Shown piece after piece: positions 15,888 through 27,800 of a stretch of 64,000 bases of DNA (positions within the stretch are counted from its first letter, which is position 1; every line of letters starts with the position of its first letter). Made by a program: the position numbers and the translations under genes. The notes below the pieces were generated by a model. The model saw nothing but the letters and a program-made list of their open reading frames with translations. It was not told where the DNA came from and ran no database searches. Source of the stretch: Turritopsis dohrnii (taxonomy: Eukaryota; Cnidaria; Hydrozoa; Anthoathecata; Oceaniidae); NCBI GenBank assembly GCA_027922465.2, contig BQMF02000425.1, positions 186,001 through 250,000 of the forward strand, in the 5' to 3' direction.

Positions 15888-18800
15888 CTACTGCTCAATA
15901 TCAGCGTCATCAAACTGGCCATCTAGAATTAAAGAAAAGGGCAATAATCAGTATATATGCCTTTAATCAATAGAAAACATAGGAATCATTAAGCTTCTAA
16001 TCTTATGACTAAAATACATTGGGATATAAAATCAAAATTTACAAACAAAACTAACTGAGGTTATTGCTTTCGTCTCCCTGTGATGAGATCCGCATGTTCT
16101 GTTGTAACCGTGCTAGAATTTCCTAAAAACACATGAATAACAACATCAACTAGATAATATCCAGTAGTTGTTTTAGTAGAGTAGAATTAGGTATACACCC
16201 GGAAAAAAATACTATAAAGCTAAAACTTTGCACATTTGATCTATAATACTTATACTTCTACCAAAAAAAAAGCCCCATCAATTTGACAATGGGAAACCTG
16301 TTTTTGGGCCAATTCAAATTTGGTCCAAAAGACAAATTTGACCAAAATGTTGATGTTGTCAAAATCGTTAGTTTCATATATCATTCGAAAGATAATTTCA
16401 TGCTGAACAAAAAACTTGGTTACGACAACCTTTGAAAATGTACGGTTTCGTCAATATTTGAGCTCAAAGTGTGTATGATGACGTCATCAGTTTCAGCAAG
16501 ATTTTCAACTTTCTCAATATTCTATATATTCTATATATCATTTATGCTGAGCAAAAAAGTTGCTGTAAGGGCTATTTCCACAACCACTTTTGATCGAAAT
16601 ATTTCGACGAAGAAAAATTTCTTTCCCCTACTGTGCGAATGTGAGTTAAAATAGTTTCAGCTCCCTATCAAAATCGCTTTGTGAAAAAATATTCGTATTA
16701 TCAGTTCCTATCAAATGCACATAACAAAAGCCAGCTGATCTCATTGTTAAAGGTCTTCTTCACAAATGAAAGACATAGTGTGATGGTTTGTAAAGGTGAC
16801 GCGGACACCAAAATTGTCAGCACAGCATTAGAAGTCTGTAAGGAATTTCCAACAACCGTTGTCGCAGATGACACTTGCAATCAATTATGCTGTTATTTCT
16901 GAAATATTTTTCCTCTAAGAAGGAGATGTACATTTTAAAAGCATCTATCAGTGTAATTGACATCAAAGAGCATTTATTGTTTATTCATGCATGGTCATGA
17001 TGTGACTTAACCTCCTCTGTAATTGGAAAAGGTAACTCAGGTTTTCTTAGAATAATACGGAAATCTTTACCAATACAACGTGCATCCGAAGTTATATCTG
17101 ACTATTGGGCGGATGGAGGAAACGTTGGAAGAACAACAATTGAGGTATTCATAACACAGTATGGTGGTACAGATGGTTCTACCTTGAGGAAAATGAGGTA
17201 ATTGTCAATTGAGTATAAATCTCTATACGCATATTTTTTGTTGTCTATTTATTGATAGCCGATTCTCAGTCTGTCTGTCTGTCACGCAAAATAGTAGATG
17301 TCAGCTGTGAGATAAATTATTTTTTTCCTGTGTGCGACGTCAGTACAGAACCAATGCATTGAAACCGAAATCGAATGCGACATTAATGGAAAGTTATCTT
17401 GGGAACCAATAGGTGACGTTTTGACGATACAGCTGATGGGATGACGAAAAATTTGGGCCCAATTTATTTGAGGGACGAGTCCTAGCAAAATGATCCCATA
17501 CATTTTTTTGATCAGTTTTTCGAGCTCTACAACATGGGCACATTTTCCGTTGGCAATTCCTAAATTTTACTTTTTGTGGGACTTGGAAATTTTTGGATTT
17601 CAGGGGGGATAACAGGATTAGGTGGGACCTACTTTTTTCAGGTGGGACTATCGTGGTTTTGTAATAAAAATTGAAATGTGTCATCAATTAAAGTGCATCA
17701 TCAATTTTTTCTGTTTCTCAACAAGAACGAAGGAATTTGTCTACCATTATTGATTGAATCTAACAAATCATTTTTACCGAACCGAACGATGTAAACATTC
17801 TTATGTTAAGATGCGGACGCTAGACGTAATCGAATGTTTTGCTTCGAAAAATGGGTTTCGAATGTTATAAGTTACATAATAATAGGCAGTGGCAACAACA
17901 TGAAAAAAGAGAACAAATCAAAACAAACGAAAGCAAGGCTAGTTGATGTTGATTTTGATACGATAAATATAATCAAGTTGATTATGATATGCTGACTGGT
18001 TTAAACTAAAATATATATCTTTCTTTGTTCCTAGCCTATATTGCTTTTTTATCGCGTTACAGAAATAGAACCTAGAAACAACTACTATCTTTTTAACTCG
18101 TCTGATTAAAAACTCTTGTGAATCTACTCTGGTGGCTTTGGCTTTATCTGTTATAATACGTCTCTTGCTAAACTACTAGTACAGAGCTTTTTCTGAGCAG
18201 CCAAATATATCTTGTAAGCTTCTTTTTGTTCATATTTTGTTGACATAGTACTTTTACTAAACATTGAAATCTAGAGGATATATCTTGTATAGTTTCTTGT
18301 ATTGTACTTAGAAGATATATGTTTCTGCTTCCTAAATTCTGCTGGGAATTCAAAATTTTCAAAATTTAGGTGGGGGATCTATTAAGTGGTGGGACCATGC
18401 ACGATTGATTTTAGGTGGGGGTTTTAACTTGTGCTGGGACCTCATTTTTTTGGTGGGACCTGGACCCCCCTTGCACACTATGTGATGCAAGTGTTCAGTG
18501 TTGGATACATAATAGCAATAGTGCAATCACATTTAAACAAGTTTTATGCTAAATTGTACCAAAATATTAGTATTCTTCATATTTTCATATTTTAGCTCAT
18601 GGACGTGACTATTAGTCCAGGAGCTAGGGGGGGGTCAACTTCGATAGTCGAGGGGGCAAATTCTAACTGTTATCAGAGTGTAGGTATATAACTAAAGTTT
18701 CAGAAAAATGATGTTTGCCATCCTGAAATTTCTTGTGGGTGTGTATTTTACAGACCAGAATAGAAAAAATCCATTTTTCAGTCTATAATTTTGGCTTCTC

Positions 18801-21800
18801 AATAATCACCAATAAAAACTAAACTAATCATTTTCCACACCTCAAATTTTCCAATAATGTACATTATAAAGCCAGGTTTTAGAAAATAAAAAGTTTGAAC
18901 AAAATATCTTAATGAAAATGCTGACGTCAGCAAAAAGTCCTAATTTCTTAATTTTTTTTGCTTTGCTATACAGTTTAAAAAGCAACAACTTCGTCAAATC
19001 TTACAAAATACATGTGAAAATTTAGAATTATATTCACCAGGATGTTTATAATGTGTGTATTAAGTTTCTTTGATATTCATACATTACGTGTGTAGATATG
19101 AACGATAGAAGAAATGCGTCTGAAACAGGGTTTTTCAGGTGTTTTTCGTTATTTTTTATATATTTTTAAAATATTTTTTTTACGCCATTCATATAATATT
19201 TGCAGGTTAGTGAAGTATTAGAAAGTAAATTCTAACAGTATTAAAATGAAAATCTTTGTCATATCTTTTTCTATCATAGCAGCATGAAAATAGTTTGAGG
19301 CCAAACATTATATATACATTTAACTGAAATATCTGCAATCTCGACCTGAAACTATTGCATTGTTTAGTATTTTGAGAATATCAATGGAATGTCTTCAGAG
19401 TTTAGTGTGTAGACCATGTGTACACTATTGATACGGTATTAGTGTTTGCAGGAGATTTCTAAAGAGTAATAATTGCTATATTTTTAGATGATTAGAAAGA
19501 TTCATGACAGTTAGAATAGTATAGTTATAGATATTATAGTTAAATCTTCACTAATGGATGACAGTCCTGCCAAAAAGAAGCGAAGAAAAATAAAACAGAA
19601 AGCTGCTGGACCCAAAAAATGTTTAATTCATATAGATACTTCTGCTGATGATTCAACCTTATCAGCTTTTACTCAAGTCTCTTGGAGGGTAAGCATTGAT
19701 TCTTATTTCTTATTTTAAGTTTATTTTAAGTTTAATATTGTTAAAGTACCTAAATTGTTGAAAAATGAAAAATTTTGTGAAGCTACTTTTGTGCCAATGA
19801 CAACAATTTTTGTTTAAAGGTTGCAGTGAATGCATCTCAAATTAGAGATGATCATTTGTTGGATCAATATGGAAATATACCAGATCCCGAGGAGTTTGGA
19901 AAACATCGTACGTGCTACGCTCGTTATACAAATCCAAAAACGTTGAAAACATTTCCTTCAACTGAATGTGGTGATAGTGTGGATAGATCTTATGGAAGAC
20001 ATTCTATTGGATCCAGTAAGTTATATTTTTACATGTGTGCCACAATCAAAAAATACAAAAATAAAGAGTGAAATAACTTTAGGCTCGACAATCCTTGCGA
20101 AGCAAGAGTGTATTATATGCAGAAAAAGAAAAACAGCTACTAATGGAACTGGGTATGAAGGTTTGACAATATGTGTAACCACAGAATGTGCAACTGCTAT
20201 TATAGCATATGCAAATAGATCAGATGATGCTTATGCGAAGACACAACTAATGAATTGCTTACCGGATATTGTCATGGCCAAAGAATTTCAATATCATCGT
20301 AGCTGCTACAGAGATATCACAAGAGTGAAAGATTTGCCATTGCCATTAGAAAACGAATGTCGTGAGAAGTGTTACAACTCATTGAAAGAATTTGTGGCTA
20401 CAGAAATTATTGAGCATGGGAAAATCATACGGATGGCTGCAATAGTAGACCGCTATAAGAATATCCAGCGATCAAATGGGCTTGAAGTTAAGGGATGTAT
20501 TAATGCCAATCTGAAAGCAAGATTAATAAACACTTTTGGAGATAAATTAACGTTTTTTAAGAAAAAGAAAACTTCATCTGAAATTGTATATGGCGATAAA
20601 GAAGACATTAATATAGTGACAGATGAGCAAAAAACTGCAGAAATCGCGTCATTAATCAAAGAAGAAATTATGCTGTTGAAAGAAGATACGACTTGGCCTC
20701 CAAATCCAGATGAAATTAGCGATGAAAAAGTAAAAATCCCAAAACTTCTTAGAATATTTTTGAAGACATTGCTTTCAAAAGAATCCTCATCAGATAGAGT
20801 TCAAAGGCTTGTAAAATCAATCGGACAAGATCTGATATATAATGCAAGTAGAGGATCAATTAAGACTGTGAAACATACTGAATTGGGGATTTTCGTCAAG
20901 CGAATCACTTGGATCAAGGCTGATGGTTGATACATTAAATCGTTTTGGTCATAGTATCTCATATCACGAAGTCAATTGTCTCGAAACAGCTTTTGCAGAA
21001 ACTCAATTGAAGAATCAACTGCTTCGCTCCTATATCCCACCTAGAGTTAATCCTTCAACATTTGCCACGTTTGTCTTTGATAACTGCGATCACAACCCTG
21101 AAACCTTGTCCGGTGTGTCAATGCACGTGACGAATGGCATCATCATACAGATGTCAAAGCAGATGGATCAATTTCAACATAGTTCAGCATCCACCATAAG
21201 TCTTGCAAAACGGAAATCATTCACAACGTTGGAAGGTAACTTGCTACCATATAAATCATCTGAGAGACTTATAATACGAGCTTGGTGTCCTTCCATTATC
21301 GCTTGCTAATTGTGATGGAACCCTTCGAAAGACCCAGAAATCTAAGTTATTTCTGCATCTAAAGTCAACATTAAACGAAGTTGAAAGTGTCCCTGATAAT
21401 TGCCCAAACATCTTTGATGGAATGGTTTTATTGCAAAAGCTTCCACCAACTTTAAAAACCTTTGGCCAAATCTCTGATTATCTTCTCAAGAAGCTATTAC
21501 AAGGGTCGGCCAGGATAAGCTTTTTTGTGACTGATTTTTACCTCAATGATTCTGTGAAAAGTATGGAACGATATCGACGTTCAGCATCAGGATCAATGCG
21601 AATTAAAGTCAGCAGAAGAGACCAGGCTGTACCAAAACAATTTTCTAAATTCCTTCGCAATGCTGAAAACAAGCTTGACTTGCTGGATTTTCTTGTCAAA
21701 GACTGGACAACAAATGAACCACATTGTGATTTGTTGGAACAAAAGGAGCTCTATTTTACGATCCGTGACCAGGCGCTACGCATTTTTGCTAATCATGGTA

Positions 21801-24800
21801 GATTACGATGCTCTAATGTTCAAGAGATATCAAGTAAGCAAGAAGAAGCTGATACAAAAATGTTCCTCTGTGCCGCATTTGCAGCTAGTCTTGGTTTTCA
21901 GTCAGTGAATATTGTCACTGTGGACACAGATGTCGCTGTTCTGAGCTTTTATTTTCAACCGCGACTCGATCTTGAAATCTTTCTGCAAATGGGAACAGGT
22001 CATCAAGAGAAGATTTACGAGATATCATCAAATGATCTCTCAGAAGAAGTTTTGAAGGCATTGCCTGCTATTCACGCGCTGTCTGGTTGTGATTCAACTA
22101 GTGCTCTTGTTGGGATTGGTAAAGTTAAAATGTACAATTTTGTTTGTAAAGAAGAGAGATTTTTAGAAGCTGCTGGATTGCTTGGTAGTACAAATTCGAT
22201 TTCTGACAACCTATTTGAAGTCATAGAGGAATTGTTCTGTTGTTTGTATGGGTTCAAGAATGAAAGCAGCATAAATAGTTGCAGATACAGTATCCTGGTA
22301 CAAAAGAATAAGATGCCTGATCCAGAAAGATTCCCACCCACAAAAGATGCACTCAAGTTGCACGTTATGCGTTGCAATTATCAGATTTTTGAGTGGAAGA
22401 AAGCTTTTGATGTCAACCACATCCCAAGTGAACCAGACGGGTGTGGTTGGGTAAATTCAAATAATGGTTTAGAGATCAAATGGATGACAAGAAAACCAGC
22501 ACCAGACGAAATATTAGAGTTTACGTCTTGTGGCTGCAAAAAATCCTCGTGTTCTAGCAACCACTGTCAGTGCTTTTCTTTGAATTTAAAGTGTGTTGAT
22601 CTTTGTAATTGTCGCAATTGTACGAATGTGGAAGAAGTTGAAAGTGAGGATGAAGTTTCGAGTTCGAGTGACGATGACAAAAGTGACGAAGATTCAGAAA
22701 GTGACAGTGAAATTGAGATTGAATGATTTAAATTGATCTATGTTATCTTCTACGTATATTTTAGTTTATTTTTTTAACTTAAGGTGAGATTTCATTTTCA
22801 TACTGTTAGAATTTACTTTCTAACTGCACTTACCTGCAAATATTATAAGTAGATGGCGTAATAAGATCAAAACATATTTGCATATAAAAAATAACGAAAA
22901 ACACCTGAAAAACCCTGTTTCAGACGCATTTCTTCTATCGTTCATATCTACACACGTAATGTATGAATATCAAAGAAACTTAATACACACATTATAAACA
23001 TCCTGGTGAATATAATTCTAAATTTTCACATGTATTTTGTAAGATTTGACGAAGTTGTTGCTTTTTAAACTGTATAGCAAAGCAAAAAAATTTAAAAAAT
23101 TAGGACTTTTTGCTGACGTCAGCATTTTCATTAAGATATTTTGTTCAAACTTTTTATTTTCTAAAACCTGGCTTTATAATGTACATTATTGGAAAATTTG
23201 AGGTGTGGAAAATGATTAGTTTAGTTTTTATTGGTGATTATTGAGAAGCCAAAATTATAGACTGAAAAATGGATTTTTTCTATTCTGGTCTGTAAAATAC
23301 ACACCCACAAGAAATTTCAGGATGGCAAACATCATTTTTCTGAAACTTTAGTTATATACCTACACTCTGATAACAGTTAGAATTTGCCCCCTCGACTATC
23401 GAAGTTGACCCCCCCTAGCTCCTGGACTATATCTCTGATGTAGATTGCGATATTGAAGAAAATGACTATGAAGATGATTTGGAATGTGAAAGAAACATTT
23501 TTGATGTGTTAAAATGATATAATATAAATATAATTTTTTACTGTTTTAACATTCACAATCTACGTCATGAAACTTTTGTACCATCTTCTAGTATAGTATA
23601 GTGTAGTGTTGTAATCAAACAAACAATAAAAAACTTTGAAATCATCATGATAACAGCAGACTCAATTATCTACAAAGTAATACATTTTGAAATGCTGGTG
23701 TATGCAACTTTTTTGCTCAGCATAAAATTATCTTTCAAATGATATAAAGAAGACATAATTTCGCGAAAGTTGAAAATCTCGCTGAAACTGATGACGTCAT
23801 CATACACACTTTGAGCTCAAATATTGACGAAACGGTACATTTTCAAAGATTGTCGTAACCAAGTTTTTTGTTCAGTATGAAATTATCTTTCGAATGATAT
23901 ATGATACTAACGATTTTGACAACATCAACATTTTGGTCAAATTTGTGTTTTGGACCAAATTTGAATTGGACCAAATTTGAATTGGCCCAAAAACAGGTTT
24001 CCCATTGTCAAATTGATGGGGCTTTTTTTTTGGTAGAAGTATAAGTATTATAGATCAAATGTGCAAAGTTTTAGCTTTATAGTATTTTTTTCCGGGTTTT
24101 GATAGGTTTTTGACTATTTCTCCTGTACTATTTCTGACCTTTCATGTCGTCCATGTTTTTGAAATGAAACAGCTAACAATTTTAATTTGTGTTAATGTGG
24201 TGTTATTACCAGTGGTAATTGGATTGTTCGTCCTCGATTTTTGAAACTGGTAATAAGTGATTGTAAATTAAATTTGAAATCAAGAAAAGTTGCAGTAAAC
24301 ATAATACTTTGCAGTAAACATAATACTTTGTGTGTCGGTATAGTTACGATCATAATCGAAAGATTTCAGCGATGTAAAAATTTAAATTGACACTTGTAGC
24401 TGACAATCTAGAACTAATTATACGATATAGGTATCGTTTGTTCATCATTTAAGGTTGTCGTACCAAAACGTTTAACTCGTACCTGTCCTTCCGCTGATAG
24501 CTCTATATTCTCAATGTCATCCGCAGCTGTATAAAAGCCTTCATCTAAGGGATGGAAGAAAGAAACAGTTCAAAGATCAGTTGATAAACACTTTCTGGTT
24601 ACCATTGGCAATAGTTCATTATTTAATAAATAAATAAAGTTGTTTTTATTAATTGAGGAGAAACGCCCATTTTCTCATTTCTTAGAATTTCGCTAATATT
24701 TGGAATTGCCGACCATTTTCGTAAACACCACTGTCATTATTACCTACTGCAATTTCTTCTCCATCTTCTTCGTCATCAATGTTTTCAATATCATCTGGAT

Positions 24801-27800
24801 CTGGGTGAAGTTCCTGACATGCAGTTATTGCATCATATATAGCTTGAACTAAGAAAATATAAAATGATGGTATCTTTAACCTAAAACTTTAAACAAGAAA
24901 GACTCATGCTTTGAAACCCTCGGTCGATTAAATGTGATTTTAGTCGATTTTCATTAAGAAGCAGACGATTCATACAAAACCAGATATTTGTGTTTATTAT
25001 ACCATCTATTATTCTACATATTACCTTGTTATAATTGTTTATATTTTGACCTGAATTGCCCAATTTTGGTCAAATCTGACAAAATGACTGTCAAATGCAA
25101 AATCGGCTCCTTTAAATTGTGCTTTGTGCAAATTTTCATGAAAATTGAAGAACTTTCGAAATTTGGTGCCAATTTGGCGATACATGTCTTAATAATTTGG
25201 CTTTTACATGTGGCTTCTTTTTTAGCCTCTGCGGGAGAAAGTCATGGAAAGAGGCTAGATTGTAGGCGACTTTTTATCCGCAAAAAATGATTGTATTTCA
25301 ATACTCTATGATCTTCAGAGCTCAAAGTAATACACGGGTTGCAAAATAAGCGCATCTCCATAGAAACAACTCCATGTGAATTTAGCACAAAAATTTCGAG
25401 TAAACTTTCGATGTAAAATCTGTGGTGAAAGGATGTAGTAATGGTTCTTACAGACTCGGAACATAAATGATTCAATACGGAAAACATTAAATGATGGAAA
25501 TAAATTCTTAGTTCGGTGTTGTAAAAACTTTTGAATGAACGTGCAAAATACAGAAGAAAATTGATATCAATGATGTTTTGTTTTTGTGTGTTGATATAAC
25601 AATATTGTTACTGGTTGTTATGATGATTGGTGATTAAAGAGGCATTGTACGGCTGAAATCAACAAAAATAGGGCTGTCGAAAAAAACGGTCGTTGTAATC
25701 TTGATGTCCCATATCTAATCTTTATGAAACAATCGTATCTGTATTTGGGTTATCGTGGAAAGCCAAACAAGAAACGATGTCGAACAAGATGAGCTAGTAT
25801 AAATATAAAAATTGCTGTTTTTGTAATCAATTTTTTCACTTACGTTATCAAGTTGCAAAAAAATAAAAGCACCAAAAGACTATGAATTTATATAAGAAAT
25901 TAATTTCGTGGTTCTGATGCGAAAGCTATGTATCATTTTGAAGATATATGTGGATAACATTTACATACTTTTTTTTCTATCACTTGACAATTATGTTTCT
26001 CAAACGATATGGGTTTGTACATGACATTTGAATACGAATAAGTTCTGTTTTATGACCTTTTCGATGTGAAATATCATTCGTCTGTATCAAAATGTAAATT
26101 TTAGATCACGATTCAACGATAGACTCTTATTTTTTTTACAGAAATATTAAATATATGATAATAATAACAACTCTCTTCTTTTTCTTCCCACATTTACATT
26201 CTTCTCCACATTTTACTTCCCTTGTCTTGCAGGGGCAACCAGATCTTTCACCATCTTTTCTGCTGCAAGTCGAATTACATATACAATGCTGAAAATGCAC
26301 GAGTGAGTAAATGTAATCAAATTTAAGTTTTGTTGAGAACAAACAACGAAGAAAAAGTTTTGTATTGATTGGAATAGGCAATGAAATCAAATCACTTTAA
26401 ATTAGCTTCCACAACATTCTCTTATAATGATAAAAGTAATCTTACTTGAGTTAAGACAGCTGACATGTTTCTTCACACACAACGATGACTTATGAAGAAG
26501 TTCTTCCATATTATTTTATAATTCATGAGAAAATTCAGTAATTACTTCTAACACGTATTGTAGAAGAATGAATTCTTTCACCAATATATTGTTTAAAAGG
26601 TGTCAAAACTATGTTTCAGGTTGATTTCCCGAAATAAAGAAATTCTCTGTTCTTCTCCGACAGAGAAAGCTTGATTATTTGCCGCCATATTTGTTTATAT
26701 TTTTCATGTTCGATCACGTGACGATAATATTTACAATTTTAGCCGTACAATGCCTCTTTAAATGCAGCAAAACATTGAAGCTGTGATTTCAATGCAAAGT
26801 CAAAAATTTATTATTAATAGCCAAGCTGAAGATTTATTTTTATTGATATAGCCCAAATACAACTGAACTGAAAGTGAACTGGAAAGCACATGGATGTATA
26901 GTACAGCCATAAAGGAAACCTTTTCATGTGGTGTGGAGAACAACCAGTTTAACCAGTTTTGTAAATTCAAAGAGTATACATTACAAAAACTAGAAGTAAA
27001 AACGTGATGTCGTATTATATGCAATAAGATGTTCAGAGTACCAATTACGTATAATATTTTAAAACGCAGGATTGTGATGATGCATAACTTGTGAAGGAAT
27101 CCGGTCGAGTGTGCTTCCCTGGATAGTCATTTACTCTGACAACAGAAACATAATTTACTATGGATTTATTTCATGATCACGTATACTGTTTTGATATACT
27201 GTATAGATATGTTTTGTAAAAATTAGTAATACTGTCAATTTTTGTTGTACAAACATGGAACATAAATCAAAACACAATCCAAAGCCAAAACACGAATTTC
27301 TACTTTCAGCTTTGTAGTGATTTAGTTTATAGATGTGTATTTTCACTACCAAATTCTGTTGTTTTTTTTCCACGAAGGTCATTTTAATCAGATAATAGAT
27401 ATTGAAGATATTCTTCAGGGCCTAAAGTTCCTGACAATTTTCTGAGGTGCAGGACAAAATATTGAGTTAAAAATAAAAAATGAAACTTATTCTCTTTTTA
27501 ATAAACATTGAGTATGAATAATCTTTTTTTGAATAGAGATGTCTGAATTTAATTTTAAAAATTATTACTTTAAGGACATCTCTTTTTTGAAAATGAATTT
27601 TCTGTCCTAATTTGAAATGTTACGTATATATATCACTTGTTAGTAGATATTTTGATTTCTTTGATTGTTGTCTACTGCAAAGTGTTTTTAATACTAAAGT
27701 ATATTAGTATTAAAATTAGGTTTGACAATTTTCTTTTGTAAACCTGTATTATACAAATGTGATTGTATAATGTAAACTAATTTTATCCAAGTTATGAAAA

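Larger units (their letters stand above)
16197..24097. mobile_element. Element A: 7.9-kb large-TIR transposon, interrupted by element B
   Basis: Long terminal inverted repeats (about 370-390 bp, 16197-16563 and about 23705-24097) start ACCCGGAAAAAAATACTATA and contain TGATGACGTCATCA-type sequence. The interior, without the inserted element B, is about 3.1 kb. Three coding remnants on the + strand (16668-16902, 17051-17197, 18596-18612 joined to 23433-23512) belong to the same FEN1/XPG-like family as element B. No clear target duplication is visible. It lies in CLNS1A intron 5, opposite to the gene. Classification as Academ-like is an inference from the nuclease-type core. Confidence 0.7.
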
